From NCBI GenBank assembly GCA_964035575.1, contig OZ037917.1:496001-560000 (forward strand): a DNA stretch of 64,000 nt. The letters are read 5' to 3'. Position 1 is the stretch's first letter; the number at the start of each line of letters is the position of its first letter. The translations under genes were made by a program, and so were the position numbers. This document shows, piece after piece, positions 9,386 through 19,455 of this stretch. The stretch is from Rhynchopus sp. YZ270_cl-10. Lineage: Eukaryota; Euglenozoa; Diplonemea; Diplonemida; Diplonemidae. The notes under the pieces were generated by a model, which was given only the letters and a program-made list of their open reading frames with translations, ran no database searches and was not told the DNA's origin.

Positions 9386-11826
9386 CTATTCGATCTTGAT
9401 TGCAGTGTAGATGATGCGGATGAACAGCCACGAGGAAAAGAAACCTGTGTGTGAAAATTGTTACAATCAAAAGAAGGGAATAAACTGACGGGTGAACAAA
9501 AACTATTTACCCAGACGTCATTCTTGCTAACCAAAGAGGTTGTGTCCAAAATGGCTGTTAAAAATAGTCAGCGTCACGTCTTTCTTCGGTAGGCTACAAT
9601 AAAAAAGATATAGTGGAGTTCATCCTCGGGTGTCTACGCTAATACAACCAAGTTTTCAACAAAGAAGAAATACAAACTGGGACATACCAATAGTTCCTGC
9701 GGCCAGCACAATAGCAATGCTCATGCTGAGGCAGAAGCAGACGTACATCCACGCGGCAAGCGACCACACGCTGACTTGTAACGTACTATTGAAGTAGCAC
9801 GCCGAGAAGATCAGGTAGTACACCCCCATGCCCGAGGGGATGAGGAAGCTCTTCCACCACCAGCGGTAGTCCTCGAACACAAGCTGGTAGTAGATCGTGA
9901 TCAGCACCGTCTCGGACACGGTGATCACAACAACCACGAACACCGTTGCCAGGAACACAAACAGGTGCAGCACCTTGCCCTGTTAATTATGTGAAGTGTT
10001 GTCAGAAAATGGATCAACTACGAACCCATTGTCTTCGTTCAGTGCAATGCACATACCTGCCAGATCGACCTCATGAGAACATCAAGTTCGTAGTGTGCGG
10101 CGGCGTATGGGATAATACCGGGAAGCTGTGTTGTGTTTTGTTGTGTTTTGTTGTCAGGCAATAAACACCCTTGCACATACGAAGATCGTGGCCGGGATCG
10201 AGAACATCCACCTCTGCGGAGGAATCTGGCGTGCCTGCGACTGGTACCGCAGCGGGTTCGTGATGGGGTTCTGCCTGTAGCTGAAGCTAGCACCGAGGAC
10301 AGCCTGCGGGAGACACACTCCGACCCACAACGCGATGACGGACATAACGGTGCCTATGTCCACAGCACTGGCCGCGTTTCTCTGGTTGAGCTTGATCTCT
10401 GTGATCGCCCACAGGGTGAACAGAAACCCCGGAAACGACGCGCCTGCGAGGATCACAGTCTTCCACTGCCGCGTCGCGAACATCATCTGAAGACTCCCTG
10501 TGACGTATCCGTTCAGGAACGCCATGAGCACAAACAGGAAGATCACTGTCAACACAACATTTCCTCTCTTCGATGGGCTGAGGATCCCGAGCAGCGCAAA
10601 GAGAATGCAGAAGAAGGACATCCCAAGGACCTGCACACCGATGCCGATGAGGGCGGCGAACAGGTTCGGGTTTGGGGGTGGTCTGAACACATCAGTGTGG
10701 ACAAGCTTCCACCCGACTTCCTCTTGCATTTCATCCTCATTGTCGGGGTTGTTGTATCTGTTGAAGTCGAGGTGAAGTGTGCGCATGAGGATGAGCGCGA
10801 TGACACCGGTCATGCAGAGGATGATGAGGAAGGACAGCATGATCTTCTGCCAGTGCTCGCCCTTCGCATTGTCCTTCATGAACTTGCTCTCCAGGTAGTA
10901 ATCCCAACGCATGCCCCAGTCGTAGTCGGGCTTCTCCTCCCATGTCACAGAGTAGGTGTACGGCACGTTCACACCCTCGTCGCCCTCGTTGATGACGAGC
11001 TTCGGCCCCTGGCATCCTTCCTTACTGAAGGACTCCGCCTTCGCCACAAACCCCACAATAAAGTACACCGTATCCTCCCCCTCCTTCCGCGAGTTGTACA
11101 TCACGTTAAAGCTCAAATGGTTGTACACATAGACCTGCTTGATCTCCTTCTTGATCTCCCCCATCTGGTTCATCGGCTGTATGCTGCACCCTCCCAGGGC
11201 AAATCCTCTGATGTCAGAGACACGCGAGTCGCTGTAGGGTGTGAAGGTAAGAAAAGTTTATAAGATGACCCCCTCTCTGGCTTAGTCACCAATGGGTGGT
11301 TACATACAGTTTGCAGGCATGGTCCTCGTGCCCGTCGCCCTCGCCAATCCTGATGACAGGGAGGTTGTCGAGAATGAGGTTGCCACGATACCGCTTCTTG
11401 ATAAGCGTGTCGTACAGCGCAATCTGTTCCTTCGACAGCGTCGGCGCACACATCTGGCGGCATTTCTCCTCCTCCAGCACCTTCACCGTGTACGGCGACT
11501 CGTAGATCCGCTCACCACGCAGGGTCATCCCCATGTTGGTGTCATCTTCTTCAGGCACATCACCAGTCAAATTCCCTGGCTTGCAGAAGGGGAGATGGTA
11601 AAACGGATACGGGATCACCCCATCCGTGCTGGTCAGAGAGTTCGCGTACACCTTGATAACCTTCCCCTTTGCGTGCTGTGATGAGGTGTGTGACATAGTA
11701 ATCAGGCGAGTAAAAACCCTCCCATTTTCATACCTGCCCCTCCTTGTAGTAGAACGTGGCTACACCTGCCTCCGACAGCCCCAACATCAGCGCCAGCACC
11801 ACACACATGCTCAATGCATTGCTCAT
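9386..11826 (-). CDS. Nonaspanin (TM9SF family), copy b, six exons
   Basis: Exons 11826-11734, 11675-11308, 11231-10181, 10125-10057, 9979-9688 and 9444-9386 join in frame to 643 codons. Exon 1 encodes a signal peptide and the start of the mature protein, followed by the lumenal signature PYPFYHLPFC, then GERIYESPY, EEVGWKLVHTDVFRPP, RQIPPQRW, EDYRWWWKSFL and the ending RIIYTAIKIE. It is more family-typical than copy a. Two introns fall where copy a has them (after the RQIP-type exon, and a phase-1 intron after GTIG), and the last exon is 59 nt in both, so the pair is a tandem duplicate. Intron 2 (11307-11232) is mostly a family A hairpin; the last intron (9687-9445) holds a family C element. 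A 76-nt stretch (10681-10756) is identical to 6437-6512 of copy a. Confidence 0.95.
9610..9660 (-). repeat. Family C element inside a TM9SF intron
   Basis: Read on the minus strand: GAAAACTTGGTTGTATTAG, then GTAGACACCCGAGGATGAAC and TCCACTATA. This is the reverse orientation to most C copies and lies within the last intron of the gene at 9386-11826. Confidence 0.85.
11249..11292 (+). repeat. Family A hairpin inside a TM9SF intron
   Basis: AGAAAAGTTTATAAGATGAC, then CCCCTCTCTGGCTTAGTCACC. The intron around it is only 76 nt (11307-11232), so the element makes up more than half of it. Its orientation is opposite to the gene, as for all other A copies. Confidence 0.85.
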
Positions 11827-12518
11827 CGTGCCCGCTTACAACCCCCTACCCCCACACCCTTTCCCGCCGCTACCCGGTGGGAACAAGTCTAAAAAAAGGA
11901 AAAGAAAAGAAGAAGCAAAAAAAAAAAAAAAACGGGACGGGCAGAGGGCAGCAAGAGTCACCCCTACCCCCCCGGTGTGCCGTGTGTAGTGCTGTGGTAT
12001 AGATTTTTTTGGGGGGGGAAATGTGGAGAGGAAAGAAATATCAGGAATTCTACAATTTGGTTTCAAAAAAAAAAAGGGGGAAAGGAGAGAAAAATGCGGA
12101 GGCACAAATTGGTCTAGACAAAAAAAAAAAAATAATACTCAAATAAAACATCTGGAATACACTGGGATTCAGGCAAAATGCGGCAAAAAAAATCCCCCTT
12201 CTCAACTGAACGCAACCTGTGTAAATTGCTTTGGGCTTGGCGGAGGTAGTCCCGCCACCAGCACCACCCATCTCACCACCCAACCACCTTTCTACAACCC
12301 ACCTGATGACTTGCGCCTACTAGGCATTCCTCATTCAAGGAGAATAATTGCAATCATCGATCCTCATCACGACGCAAAGTTCAAAAAGAGTTCCCGTCCT
12401 CTTCAAGATAGGTTGCAGGAAACATTCCGCTCTTTTGTCCCCATTTTTCACATTACACAAAAGAGAAGAGACATTATTCAATGCACCACCTTCCCCATCC
12501 ACCCCTCCCTCTGTTTTT
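11827..12518. other. Intergenic, no gene seen
   Basis: C-rich then A-tract-rich spacer between the EF-hand gene and the upstream TM9SF gene. No dispersed element recognised. Confidence 0.6.
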
Positions 12519-14159
12519 TCACTGCTGCCTGGACCGCACTGCAGCCTCGTGGAGAAGGAAGTCCAAATGCCTTGACACAGCACCCCCACCACCCCCACCA
12601 CCACGACTACTCGCACCCCCCTCACTCGCCAGCGACGTTCGCTCTGGGGTATGATAGGTAGACTTGCGGGGAGGCTTCGCTGATTTGTTCACAGCACGTA
12701 TAGTGTAGGCCTCGACTGGGTCTGCAACGAGGCAGGGTGGGGAGAAGGGTGAAATGTATCTCTTATGTGAAGGGGAGAGGACACGACGTGGTTTGGCTTC
12801 GTGGCGTGCGGTAGAATACTGCGTCAAATGAGGGCTTACCGTGGCCAGATGTGTCACCGTGCGTGCCACCTCTGTATCAGGGCTGTCACATCGCCACTCC
12901 CACTTCGACTCCTGCTTCGATTGGTTTGCCACCCTTTCCTGACCTTTATTCTCATCCCCCCGCATCAGCTCCACCACCTGCACCTCCACTGGAGACAGCA
13001 TCATCAGGGTTCCTTCAGAATATGCCACCGATCCCTGATTTGGAGGGGCATTGCTTTTGGGTCTAGGTTTATCCTTCACCTTCACCGCCTTCGCCTTCCT
13101 CCTCCCCTGCGGTGAAAGCGACAAACACTGCAGAGTTTCTCGCATTGTCCGCATCTGGTCCACCCTTTCTGCAAGCGGATGTGTATACTGCATCTTCACA
13201 CTATGCTGTCTTTCCATTTGAATTCCCTGAACACTATCCGCATGGTACAAACCGCTCCTCTGAGGGTAGTCATCATTCGACCCTCTATGGAGGTGATGCA
13301 CTGTATTTGGTTGTACGGCGTAAGTGTAGCTTGCTTCTGCTGGGGTTTCCTGAAGGTGGCCATATGTACCTCTCGGGGTATTTTGTATTGACGATACAGT
13401 CGAGACAGACGCAGCATCGAGGTGGTCTCTGCGGGATCGCAGCCGTCTCTTTGCGTCGTTCTCCAGCTCTTCCTGCAGTTCTCGCATAGAAGGGATGGAG
13501 GGAACCTTTTTCTCGATCACAACCTCCTCTATTTTCTCTTGAGGGACGTCTATTGGTGTAGGCGAACGGGGTGTTGCAACAACCGGCTCCTCCTGCAGCA
13601 CTGCGGGGGGTGCTTGCTCTTCGTTGCAGACAATCTCCTCCACCTGTGGTGCATCATCAGGGTCCGCTTCTATCGGAGCCTCTGGTATAGAAGGTTCTGG
13701 TGTAGGTATTCTGACCTCTACGCAGTGTGCTAGCAGCAGCTTCAAAGCGTCCGCAGAGGCGCTGATCAACGCCTTCAAGAAGGTGAGGTCCACGTCGTCC
13801 CCTTCAGGGATGCGCACCCCAGGGGGAGGGTTCGAAACAAGCTCCCCAAGGGTCGGTTTCGCCTCGAGGTACGATCGGGGGCGGGTTGGAGGGTCCCCCC
13901 AGGAGGCGATGACGGTTGCGAGGAGGGTGTCGGCAACGCGTTCCGCGTTGCTCGCGATGCCGCCGTCCCAGCGGCTCAGATACGACTCCAGGCCAGCAGC
14001 GCCTTTGACAATGAGGCTTGTGTCGCCCCGTTCGGAGCCCAATACATCCTCGACAACCTGCCGTTCGTTGACATTGAGTTCGCCATCCCCGTCGCGGTCA
14101 AGTGCTGAAAACAATCCCCTCAGATGACGCCTCGCCTTCGGTGCCAAAAACCCTGCCAT
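12519..14159 (-). CDS. EF-hand protein with long low-complexity tail
   Basis: A single open frame of 546 residues. Residues 1-40 contain one clean calcium-binding EF-hand loop, DRDGDGELNVNE (residues 21-32), with Asp at 1, 3 and 5, Gly at 6 and Glu at 12. The next 100 residues look folded (helical, with one Cys and no membrane segment). From about residue 150 the chain is acidic and Pro-rich, then basic and Ser/Thr-rich, ending in a glycine run and a short helical tail. I recognise no family beyond the EF-hand. It could be a calcium-responsive cytoskeletal or flagellar protein, but that is a guess. No intron is needed. Confidence 0.8.
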   Translation of the reverse strand: MAGFLAPKARRHLRGLFSALDRDGDGELNVNERQVVEDVLGSERGDTSLIVKGAAGLESYLSRWDGGIASNAERVADTLLATVIASWGDPPTRPRSYLEAKPTLGELVSNPPPGVRIPEGDDVDLTFLKALISASADALKLLLAHCVEVRIPTPEPSIPEAPIEADPDDAPQVEEIVCNEEQAPPAVLQEEPVVATPRSPTPIDVPQEKIEEVVIEKKVPSIPSMRELQEELENDAKRRLRSRRDHLDAASVSTVSSIQNTPRGTYGHLQETPAEASYTYAVQPNTVHHLHRGSNDDYPQRSGLYHADSVQGIQMERQHSVKMQYTHPLAERVDQMRTMRETLQCLSLSPQGRRKAKAVKVKDKPRPKSNAPPNQGSVAYSEGTLMMLSPVEVQVVELMRGDENKGQERVANQSKQESKWEWRCDSPDTEVARTVTHLATVSPHLTQYSTARHEAKPRRVLSPSHKRYISPFSPPCLVADPVEAYTIRAVNKSAKPPRKSTYHTPERTSLASEGGASSRGGGGGGGAVSRHLDFLLHEAAVRSRQQ

Positions 14160-14448
14160 CTATGGAGAAAAGGGGGGGGTGTACTGTGTGGTGTTTTTAT
14201 GGAAAAGGGGAGTTTTTTTTTGGGAGAAAAATGTCGAAAAAAATGGCCTTCTTCTCGATATGTGTTGCAGGGTGGCGTTGTCTTTTGTGACTATCATGCG
14301 AGGGCTCGCTCGGTCTTGCTTTGCTAGGATATGAGCAGTTGTGTTGTATAGATTTTTAAAGGGTGGTGAACATCTTTCTTTTGGTAAGGACCAAAGAGGG
14401 GTTGGGCAGGGTACGGGATAGGGGCTTTTGTGCTGTTTTGGGAGGAAA

Positions 14449-14572
14449 AAAGTATATGAGATGACCCTAAGAGGCCTCGCTTAGCCAAACCAACCGGGCT
14501 AAGCCAAAAAACGTAGAAGAAAGAGTAGTTGAAATGTGCTAAAAAAAAAAACGCATCTCATTGCAAAGAGAT
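14449..14572 (+). repeat. Composite of elements A and E
   Basis: A: AGTATATGAGATGACCCTAA then GGCCTCGCTTAGCC. It is followed after about 35 bp by the start of E (GTAGTTGAAATGTGCT, then ACGCATCTC). The same A-then-E order occurs at 51183-51345. Confidence 0.75.
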
Positions 14573-15420
14573 AGAAATGGGTTTTGAAAAATCCTGTGTT
14601 CGTTCTCACCTCCCCACCCACCCCCATCAAATACTCTCCTGTTCCTTTCAGGAAACAGGACCCCAACAGCTAGAACACAGGTTTGAATAATGCTGGAAAG
14701 CGCTCCAAATGCCGCTCAAGGGGTCGCAGTAAGGGTCGCAATATGTGACATATGTGGTATTTGAAAAAGGGGGTAGGTAGGTTATCTCTGGGATGCTGAT
14801 TCACCCAGATAGTTGGTAGGGGCAGAAGGGAATTTCATTGGTCCATTCATGCGCGTCTTTAATTAGAAGACGAGGCAGACGGCGGTACAGTATTGCTGCA
14901 AAGCGAAAGCGAGTTGAAAATATATAAAAAAAAACGCCGGACACCAGCGGATGCAAGGTGCCGACAAAAAAAAAAAATATGTGAAGTTGATAAATGTGCA
15001 GAACTCAAATATAGACACTGCGAACGCCTCAATAATTAAACAGAACTCTGGTGACGAGACAAGCGCCAGGTTTTGATATGTACAAAATATGGCTTGCGGG
15101 ACGTTCAACACACGTTTTGTTGTGCAAAAAAAAAAAAAAACCACCCTTTTTGTCCAGAGCTCGCGCTAAAGTCCATCCCTCATCCCGGGATTTTTGGGGG
15201 TTTTGGTAGGAACGTTTTTTTTTTGCAGTACGGGGATTTCATTAAGAAACCAGAAGTTCTAATATTGTTGAGTAAGACCACCACATAGTGGACTTGCATA
15301 TACATGTGACCCCGCCGTGGAACGCAATTGGCTCGGAAAGTCAAAAGAAAGAGGAGAAAAAAGAAAAGGAAAAAAAAAAAAGTTGGTTACCGTGCGCCTG
15401 CGGCGCTGCCTGTTCCCTTC

Positions 15421-15935
15421 CAGTTTCTACAGGCAAACACTTGCCCCCTTTACCTTACACTGACGGGTTTTGACCAAAACCAAGAACTTGTCCATTTCGG
15501 CAAATTGACCCCACCACAGAACGGACGAATTCCGGAAATGCAAATGCCGGTGTTTTCGCGCATTTTCATGTTGCAAGGCGTCAGGATCAGGGAGAGAAAA
15601 TCTGGTTGTGGGATTTACATTGGCCCTCTTTACCCTACATGGATTTTGACCAAAACCAAAAAATTGGCCATTTCGGCAAAGTGACCCCACCACAGCGCGG
15701 ACGGATTCCGGAAATTCCAATCGCGGTATGTTTTGGGGCTGAAAACCCACTGATTTTCAGGAGAAAAATTGCTTCCAAATCTCGGAATTTTCCGAATTTT
15801 CCTGAAAATGACCCTTGTTTACGAGTATGGGTTCATATTTTGCGAAAATTTAAGTCACTAAAATTTTGTCCATTTTTCCGTATATACCCCACCACAAGCC
15901 GGGATTGGCCCGGAAATGCCACAAAACGGGGTTTC
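15421..15935. repeat. Diverged tandem module, about 176-bp period
   Basis: The phrase TGACCAAAACCAA, CCATTTCGGCAAA, TGACCCCACCACAG and ATTCCGGAAAT occurs at about 15471 and again at about 15647, with a weaker third relative near 15880-15935. The reverse complement of the same phrase flanks the satellites at 37684 and 44680, so this is a decayed copy of the satellite-carrying module. Confidence 0.8.
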
Positions 15936-16542
15936 CGGGCCTCCCCAGCTAACCTTTTCAAGGAACGTTTTTCCGTACCCGAAATCCATTTTTTCCCCAT
16001 TTTTTCCCATAATTAGCGCGACCACTGTTTTTGTCCAGTTTCTTAATACACTCCATATTAGGGGTGGAAAACTACCACTGGCAGGGCCCGCAAGATCCTC
16101 CCCTAAAAAAAGCAGAATTTTCGAAATGAGGAGGAAAACCAAAAAAAGAATTTTCTCTCTCGGGTTGAAAAGCGGTCGCCTCCCTGCCAACCACAGAGTG
16201 GAGAGGCGGGTCAATTTTGCGAGAGAACAAAAACAAAAAAAACGGAAATCTAATCCTCAACGGACCTTACGCTCCACTAACCATACAAAAATCAATACGC
16301 CATTTGCCGTGTTTAATGCCAGAACCAGATAGAAGGCAAAATCCAAAAATAAAGCTTCGTTGTTTGAGATTTTGCTTACTTCACTTCAACAAAAAGCACA
16401 ATACTAAACGAGTCATGCATAGTCTTCAAATGAGAAATGCCTCTCTGTGCACACTCACATATCAAAGACTACAAGCTCAGAACAAGCTCGGCGCACAAAT
16501 TCCACAGACACAAGAAATACTAGGGGGAGCAGAGAGGGGAGA

Positions 16543-16580
16543 AAATGTTGAACCTAAGCCTCTCATGCTTGGTCACCTGA
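16543..16580 (+). repeat. Family A hairpin
   Basis: TTGAACCTAAGCCTCTCATG then CTTGGTCACC: CTAAGC pairs with GCTTGG-type bases around a CCTCTCAT loop. Confidence 0.75.
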
Positions 16581-17510
16581 AAGAAACAAATTGAATAATA
16601 AAACCCCCTCAGCACTGATACACCACAATACAAAACCCACACAGCAATGAACATAACAAAAAACGGCACCGAACGTAATATCGCTGAAATCGACATACAA
16701 ACCACTAACGCAATCAAGCAATTTTGGTGGGAAAAAAAAAAGTCTTCGTTTTGTGATAAAAAAAAAATTGGGGATTTTGATAGCGAAGTTGCCCTTGGGC
16801 AAAAACTCCATTTTTCTTGCTTTTTTTGGGACCACTTAACAGAAGAGTTGATTAAGATAACCTAGATATAAGCCTAGGAACCTTAAACAAACTTAACGAC
16901 GAGAATCAGACTCAAGGGTACACATCACACATTAGTAAAAAAGAAAAAAAACATTCTAAACGATCAGAGAGGGGCTCGAATGAAGAGTTGTAGCTCCAGG
17001 CCCAGCCTTTGTTCACAATCGCTGTAGGGGGGGTTTTTTTTACTCAATTTTTCCAAACATAATAACAGTTCCACATAGGCACACGTCTGTAACACATGGG
17101 CAGAATAAAAAAAAAGTACACGTTTTGTTTGCATTTTGGTTCGTTCTGCTTGAATCATTGCTCTAAGAGGTAAAGGGAAAGGGACGTCAGATTCCCCCAC
17201 AAAGCCCCCCCTTTTAACAGCCACAACACAAAAAATCATTTCCTCCACTTTTCAGGTGACGTCACCTCACCGTTTTTTTTTCTTTTTGTGTACCCTCCTC
17301 CCCTCCCCTCCCCTCCCCTAAAAAAGCCCACTACACCGTCTCCCCAACCCGCAAAGTGAAGAATTTTTTTTTTTAGATTTTGAAGAAAACCCATTCATTC
17401 ACTTCTATTGAAAAATGAAACCAACCTCACACGGTTTTTTTTTCCACATGGAGTATAAAAAGCTTTTGAAAAATACAGAAAAAAAAACCCCTCTCTCACC
17501 AGCAAAAAAC

Positions 17511-19199
17511 CTATTCTGATGAGCTTTCTTGGAGAAGCCGGAGAAGTTTTTGGCTTGCAGTTGAGGTCGCACGCGATCGGCTGCTTTGGATGCCACCTGA
17601 GGAGGAATGCCCCCCTGCCGACCGCCTCCGCTGTTGCCTCACTGACGCAGAGTTGCCTCCACTGCTGTACTCATCAGGACGCGGGTTTTTATTCTGATAC
17701 CTTTCAATGATCCTCCCGCTCGCCTCCAACCCTTCAGAGTGCAGATATGCCACCACGTTGCTATGCGCTTTCGCCTTCATCGCAACCTTCCTATCCTGCT
17801 CAGGAAGCGGCAGCTGCATTCCCGAAGCTGACGCAATCGATGCGCAACGTTCTTGCGTCGCTCTAGACAGCTTATGATGGTTCTGCAGGGGAGGAGGGGT
17901 TGGTGCAGATGGTTGCTTTGGGGTCACATCCTTTAGTGCAATAAGAATCTCTTCGGCAATACACCGCATTCTTCGAATAACTAATGTCACGACAAACCCT
18001 TTAAAGACTGCCCCCATATCCATTCCTGCGGGCCCTACACTGTCGAGAGAAATTAATGGAATGTCTTTGATATGAGAAAGAACACTCTGCTCTGCGTCAA
18101 AAAGGATGCGAAGGGTCTGAGGAAGAAGGCTTTTCGCAAAGAGGATAAGCCTGCGGGGGCTGACTGCGGTAGAGAGGAGCATGGCGAAGATGAGCAGGGT
18201 AGGGGAAAAGAGACGAGACGTGGCTGCAATGAGATTGTCAAAATGGACCCGCGGTGTGGTGTCAGGTTTAATAAGATGTGACCGATCGGGTCGTTCCGCA
18301 ACATCCTTTTTGATGGATTCAATCTTCAATTGGAGCTTCTGGTTCTCCATTTTCGCAGACTGTACAGAATCGCCTAATTGCTTAATATAAGTACATCCTC
18401 GGTGGACAATGCTTTCGGTTCTCGTATCATCTGAATGTGGTACAATTTTAATCAATTTGTCCAAATTCGTCATAACCTGTTGTCTCCGTCTGGTCACTTC
18501 CTCAGCTTGTTTCAACGCCTTCCGGTCCAACTCCCTTCGTACCTGCCCTTCTAGGTTCTGGTCTCCATATTGAAATTCACTTTCACTGCTGGTGTTCGCG
18601 TAGTGTCCCCGCATCTCCCCGGGAAGGGGGATGCCTGGTGTCATGTTTCCGAGGAAATTCCCCATCCAGTTGTCGTCATCGGTTGCGGGTTCCGGTATGT
18701 TTGTTTCGCCGTCTGGGGGTGGGAGGCGGTGGTGGAGGCCGAGAAGGGGTTGGGAGCGGGCGGAGTCGCTGGGGCCGTTGCTTCTGCTTGCGGCGGGGCT
18801 GTTTGCTCCTCCTCCCCCTCCTCCCCCTGCACCCAACGCAGGGGCAAAATGGTGTGTACCCAACATAGGCATCGAAGCCGGCATATTGCTTCCCATAGAA
18901 GATGCGGCAGCTGCCGCAAAGTGGTGGTGTCCAAGCATGCTTGAGGGTGGTACTGTGTTTGGTGTGTCCTCCTTTTCGGGTGTAGCCTGGTTCCGTTCTG
19001 TCGCTATTGCCGGGGCGAAGTGGTGGGTGCCTAGTAAAGGCATGGATGCCGGCATGCTGTTTGTTGTCTTAGGTGTTGTGGAGGTGTTGCTTTGAGCGGT
19101 GGCTGCTGCAGCATAGAAGTGGTGGCCCAGCATGCTTGAAGGTGGTACTGCACCAGGGGTCTCTAGGGAAGCCTCCAGGCTGTCCTCCTTCTCGGACAT
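17511..19199 (-). CDS. bHLH-zipper-like protein with hydrophobic segments
   Basis: One open frame of 562 residues. Residues about 221-276 read as a basic helix-loop-helix: basic helix with RRELDRK and TRRRQQVMTNLDKL, a loop VPHSDDTRTES, then IVHRGCTYIKQL; a leucine-zipper-like stretch follows to about 300 (MENQKLQLKIESIKK). Such domains bind DNA as dimers. The N-terminus contains a duplicated block (PPSSMLGHH...ASMPxLGTHHFAPA, about residues 19-64 and 83-121). After the zipper come hydrophobic stretches at about 333-367 and 396-421, then a Ser/Arg-rich tail. bHLH-zipper followed by two hydrophobic segments resembles the plan of membrane-held SREBP factors, though the segments here are short and may be ordinary helices. 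The bHLH call is by eye and the family is unexpected in this lineage. Confidence 0.65.
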   Translation of the reverse strand: MSEKEDSLEASLETPGAVPPSSMLGHHFYAAAATAQSNTSTTPKTTNSMPASMPLLGTHHFAPAIATERNQATPEKEDTPNTVPPSSMLGHHHFAAAAASSMGSNMPASMPMLGTHHFAPALGAGGGGGGGANSPAASRSNGPSDSARSQPLLGLHHRLPPPDGETNIPEPATDDDNWMGNFLGNMTPGIPLPGEMRGHYANTSSESEFQYGDQNLEGQVRRELDRKALKQAEEVTRRRQQVMTNLDKLIKIVPHSDDTRTESIVHRGCTYIKQLGDSVQSAKMENQKLQLKIESIKKDVAERPDRSHLIKPDTTPRVHFDNLIAATSRLFSPTLLIFAMLLSTAVSPRRLILFAKSLLPQTLRILFDAEQSVLSHIKDIPLISLDSVGPAGMDMGAVFKGFVVTLVIRRMRCIAEEILIALKDVTPKQPSAPTPPPLQNHHKLSRATQERCASIASASGMQLPLPEQDRKVAMKAKAHSNVVAYLHSEGLEASGRIIERYQNKNPRPDEYSSGGNSASVRQQRRRSAGGHSSSGGIQSSRSRATSTASQKLLRLLQESSSE

Positions 19200-19274
19200 A
19201 GTATTTTGTTTTGTTTGTTGTGTTCCCCCTTCAGAACTCCCCCCCCTCCAACCCCTCCTGTGAAAGGAATATAA

Positions 19275-19312
19275 AGAGAAGTTTTATAAGATGACCCTAA
19301 GCTTAGTCATCG
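19275..19312 (+). repeat. Family A hairpin, minimal loop
   Basis: GTTTTATAAGATGACCCTAA then GCTTAGTCATC: the CCTCTCGT loop is missing, so CTAAGCTTAG is a direct palindrome. It lies 75 bp upstream of the start of the bHLH-like gene. Confidence 0.75.
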
Positions 19313-19455
19313 GTCGGTAACAAAAAAATGCAAAAAGAAAATGGGATATCCTACATTGGGGGTACACTGAGAAAAACTGTGAGGCTAGAAAAAAAGGGAA
19401 AGAAACCAGATGAATCTAAGCATCTTTTTATTCTGCTTTCAAAAAAAAGGAAAAA

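Larger units (their letters stand above)
14160..17510. other. 3.3-kb gap with repeats, no gene
   Basis: No convincing coding frame. It holds a family A+E composite at 14449, a diverged repeat cluster at 15421-15935, a family A copy at 16543 and long homopolymer tracts. The segment 16590-17480 shows nothing beyond A/T tracts and a CCCCT-rich stretch near 17290-17320. Confidence 0.7.

Noticed and set aside
12023-12661. 212-residue plus-strand frame
   Set aside because: Low-complexity (Lys, Pro, His, Thr) and partly antisense to the EF-hand gene; no start context or domain.
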